A DNA stretch of 64,000 nt, taken from positions 1 to 64,000 of the forward strand of contig JAFUWN010000005.1 in assembly GCA_017483465.1 (NCBI GenBank), in the 5' to 3' direction. The translations under genes and the position numbers were made by a program. The notes beneath the pieces were generated by a model. The model had not been told where the DNA came from and made no database searches. It worked only from the letters and a program-made list of their open reading frames with translations. This stretch comes from Oscillospiraceae bacterium (GTDB lineage: Bacteria > Bacillota > Clostridia > Oscillospirales > Ruminococcaceae). Below are positions 61,596 to 64,000 of this stretch, piece after piece. Within the stretch, counting starts at the first letter, position 1, and each line of letters begins with the position of its first letter.

Positions 61596-62943
61596 TGATG
61601 GGGATATATTTTTTCTTTTTGGGGATGGCTTTATAAGCAGGACGGATAATTCTGCCGCCTGTCATCAGTTCTTCCATACGGTGAGCAGACCAGCCTGCCA
61701 TACGGGAAACGGCGAACAGAGGTGTATAGAGATCCTGCGGGATTTCGAGCATTCTGTAAACAAGGCCGGAATACATATCGACATTGGCACAGAATGTTTT
61801 TTCGGTGCCTTTTTCTTCTTTCATGATGACAGGGGTCAGCCGTTCGATGGTATCAAGCAGATGGAATTCTGCTTCGATTTCTTTGCCTTCAGCGAGTTTG
61901 AAAGCTTTTTTCTTGAGGATGACAGCACGGGGGTCAGAGAGGGTATAAACCGCATGACCCATGCCATAGATCAGGCCGCTGCCGTCTCCGGCTTCTTTGC
62001 GGAGAACTTTGCGGATATGATCGGCAACTTCTCCCTCGTTATCCCAGTGCTGAACATTGGCTTTGAAATCTTCCAGCATTGCAGAGACTTTGATATTGGC
62101 TCCGCCGTGTTTGGGGCCTTTGAGGGCACAGACAGCGGAAGAATAGGCAGAATAGGCATCTGTACCGGAAGAGGTAAGCACACGACAGGTAAATGTGGAG
62201 TTATTGCCGCCGCCGTGTTCGGCATGGAGCATGAGCAGACAGTCAAGGAGCTGAGCTTCTTCTTTGGTATACTGTCTGTCAGGCCGGAGCATGGAGAGGA
62301 TAGTTTCGGCGGTTTTTTCTTCGGGTCTGAGAGGGTGCATATAAAGTGTCTGATTATCGAAATGTCTGCGTTTTACCTGATAGGCATTGACCATCAGGAT
62401 AGGCATTTTGGCAATCAGGCTGATAGCGGTTCGCATTTCGTCCTCAATGCTGGTACTTTCGCAGTCGGCATCGTAGTAAGAATAGAGGGATAAAATGGAA
62501 CGTGCGAGTTTATTCATGATATTTTTAGACGGAGCTTTCATCATCATATCGACAACAAAGCCGGATGGCAAAGCTCTCTGCATAGAGAGATAATGATTGA
62601 AAGCTTCCAGCTGGTCTTTCGTGGGGAGTTTGCCGAATAATAATAAATATGCGGTTTCTTCATAGCCGTATCGGTTTTCTTTTTCGGCATTATGAACAAG
62701 GTCATAAATATCATAGCCGCGGTAGATTAATTCCCCGGGGATGGCTTCCACTTCGCCTTCATTGACGACATAGCCGTGAACGTTACAGATATTGGTAATT
62801 CCGGCAAGGACACCGGTGCCGTCATTTCGGCGGAGTCCTCGCTTGATATGAAATTTATGATAAAGATTCTGATCAATTCTGGAATTTTCCTGTAACTCGT
62901 TGCATAAATTTTGCATATCAGCATTTGAAAACATAATACTCAT
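61585..62943 (-). CDS. citrate synthase (copy 2)
   Basis: 452 residues from ATG 62943 (AAGGAGG before it). Motifs LHAEHGGGNNSTFT, GPKHGGANIKVSAM, GMGHAVYTLSDPRA and AGWSAHRMEE match copy 1 along the whole length. Starts a transcript that continues into a lipoprotein and a two-component system, unlike copy 1. Citrate or 2-methylcitrate synthase cannot be told apart by eye. Confidence 0.92.
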   Translation of the reverse strand: MSIMFSNADMQNLCNELQENSRIDQNLYHKFHIKRGLRRNDGTGVLAGITNICNVHGYVVNEGEVEAIPGELIYRGYDIYDLVHNAEKENRYGYEETAYLLLFGKLPTKDQLEAFNHYLSMQRALPSGFVVDMMMKAPSKNIMNKLARSILSLYSYYDADCESTSIEDEMRTAISLIAKMPILMVNAYQVKRRHFDNQTLYMHPLRPEEKTAETILSMLRPDRQYTKEEAQLLDCLLMLHAEHGGGNNSTFTCRVLTSSGTDAYSAYSSAVCALKGPKHGGANIKVSAMLEDFKANVQHWDNEGEVADHIRKVLRKEAGDGSGLIYGMGHAVYTLSDPRAVILKKKAFKLAEGKEIEAEFHLLDTIERLTPVIMKEEKGTEKTFCANVDMYSGLVYRMLEIPQDLYTPLFAVSRMAGWSAHRMEELMTGGRIIRPAYKAIPKKKKYIPINER

Positions 62944-62988
62944 GAAATGCTGCCTCCTTTGATTTTTGAATATCTAAGTATAGTATCT

Positions 62989-63017
62989 ATTATAGCATTT
63001 TTTAAAAGTCAAGTCAA
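62989..63017 (-). promoter_or_regulatory. promoter of citrate synthase 2 operon
   Basis: Minus-strand TTGACT (63012-63017), 17 bp, TATAAT (62989-62994). Confidence 0.75.
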
Positions 63018-63068
63018 GAGGGAGAGCGAATCTGCGAAAAAAATTAAAATGCTACAGGAGTGATGAGG

Positions 63069-64000
63069 ATGAAAAAGAAAGTTATGCTGTACGGATTTTT
63101 ATGCTTGTTATTGACATTGCTGCCGCTTCTGCCTGCGAAACTGCTGACAGAAAACAGAAAAGCTCCGGAAGAGCCGGAAAAGATACCGGAAGAAGTTACA
63201 GAAACAGAAATTCCGGCAGAAGAAAAATATTATCATGTACTGGACAGTGAGACCGGAGAGATCATGGAAGTATCTGTAAGAGAATATCTGATCGGAGCAG
63301 TCGGAGCAGAAATGCCGGTTACGTTTGAAGAAGAGGCATTGAAAGCCCAGGCAGTTGCCGCACATACTTATGCAGAGCGGCAGGCAGAATTGTCCGACCG
63401 CCGGCCGGAATTAAAAGGAGCAGACTTTTCTGATGATGCAAGTCAGTATCAGGCATTTTACACGAAAGAAGAATTAAAGAAATTATATAATAATAATTTT
63501 GATAGTTATTATGCCAGGCTGGAGAGAGTAGTAGACAGTGTACTGCATGAAGTGATTATGTATCAGGACGAGCCGATTATCGCAGCATTTCATGCCATGT
63601 CCGGAGGCCGGACAGAATCGGCAAAGAACGTCTGGGGGAGTGAAGTGGTCTATTTGCAGTCGGTAGAAAGCAGAGCAGATGAGACTGCTCCGCAGTTTGA
63701 ACAGACGGTCAGTTATACGGCAGAAGAAGTCCGAGAAATGCTGACCGCCGCAAGAGAAGGGCTGTTTCTGGGGACAGATACAGAACACTGGTTCGGCGAG
63801 CCGGAATATTCCGAAGCCGGAACAGTGATGCAGATTGCTGTCGGAACGAGCATTTTCACCGGACAGGAGCTGAGAAATATATTTAGTCTGAGATCGGCAA
63901 TATTCAGCATAAAATATGAAGATAAGAAATTTATTTTCACGACCAGAGGCTATGGACATGATGTCGGCATGAGCCAGTACGGAGCGAATGCAATGGCCGC
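63069..64000 (+). CDS. spoIID: SpoIID/LytB-domain protein (C-terminus cut by window edge)
   Basis: 310 codons are visible. Signal-anchor helix (about 3-22), a Pro/Glu-rich linker, then the SpoIID domain: VSVREYLIGAVGAEMP with the catalytic Glu, EEALKAQAVAAHTYAERQ, and near the edge TRGYGHDVGMSQYGANAMA. SpoIID is a lytic transglycosylase that trims peptidoglycan during engulfment. AGGAG precedes; ATG 63069 is chosen over 63063 for better spacing. It runs past position 64000. Confidence 0.9.
   Translation, partial: MKKKVMLYGFLCLLLTLLPLLPAKLLTENRKAPEEPEKIPEEVTETEIPAEEKYYHVLDSETGEIMEVSVREYLIGAVGAEMPVTFEEEALKAQAVAAHTYAERQAELSDRRPELKGADFSDDASQYQAFYTKEELKKLYNNNFDSYYARLERVVDSVLHEVIMYQDEPIIAAFHAMSGGRTESAKNVWGSEVVYLQSVESRADETAPQFEQTVSYTAEEVREMLTAAREGLFLGTDTEHWFGEPEYSEAGTVMQIAVGTSIFTGQELRNIFSLRSAIFSIKYEDKKFIFTTRGYGHDVGMSQYGANAMA

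Noticed and set aside
61522..62493. Antisense open frame of 323 codons opposite citrate synthase 2
   Set aside because: Shadow of a highly conserved enzyme gene; no ribosome site or family features.
1..64000. Insertion sequences, CRISPR arrays, rRNA genes or prophage structural genes
   Set aside because: None seen on either strand; the only mobile signature is the tRNA-Pro island.

Overview
The window looks like chromosome from a low-to-mid-GC Clostridia bacterium close to cellulosome-forming Ruminococcus (R. flavefaciens-like). The evidence is three secreted proteins with type I dockerin modules, Gram-positive promoters of the TTGACA-17-TATAAT kind with AGGAGG ribosome sites, sporulation-family genes (SpoVB-like flippase, SpoIID), and a B. 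subtilis-like darA-holB-ricT block. Genus is an inference from gene content only.

Layout. 1-5.3 kb: partial aminotransferase, flippase, a dockerin protein with three C-type lectin domains, and a DUF1648-like membrane protein. 5.4-8.8 kb: a sulfur amino acid operon, cysK-[leader peptide and terminator]-mccB-mccA, where the leader carries five consecutive Cys codons. 8.8-11 kb: darA, holB, ricT, then a promoter-terminator pair with no gene in it. 11.2-20 kb: lipoproteins, a wall-anchored surface protein, an amino acid decarboxylase, a small operon with a LexA-like box, tRNA-Gln, a MazF-like toxin, and two leucine-rich-repeat/dockerin proteins. 20-25.7 kb: a PaaK-like ligase and a sulfonate/nitrate-type ABC transporter whose promoters share a palindrome at the same distance. 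25.7-36 kb: short-chain dehydrogenase, CPBP protease, RING-like membrane protein, RNase R, SecG, a LacI-sensor/GGDEF fusion, zinc-ribbon protein, citrate synthase 1.

36.1-43.1 kb is a 6.9-kb genomic island at the 3' end of tRNA-Pro(CGG), bounded by 65-bp direct repeats (64/65 identical). It carries a Fic protein behind three evenly spaced operator-like palindromes, a tyrosine integrase with a frameshifted tail, zinc-ribbon/transmembrane proteins (one frameshifted, one 5'-truncated), and a coupled ABC-type ATPase plus a possible PD-(D/E)xK nuclease-like partner. A fragment of a second fic gene lies just outside the right repeat, so the site has been used more than once.

43.2-51.8 kb: a calcium-type P-ATPase, then a surface-glycan operon (manC, gmd, two GT4 glycosyltransferases, GDP-4-keto-6-deoxymannose reductase, coiled-coil protein) expected to make and transfer GDP-D-rhamnose-type sugars. 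51.8-57.5 kb: recA-recX-rimO-pgsA and DUF1385-prmC. 57.5-63 kb: citrate synthase 2, a lipoprotein, a two-component system and a small membrane protein, apparently one transcript. The right edge cuts a spoIID gene.

Most promising for follow-up: the poly-Cys attenuator inside the cys operon, the shared LysR-type palindromes at the PaaK and ABC promoters, and the island with its fic operators and ATPase pair.
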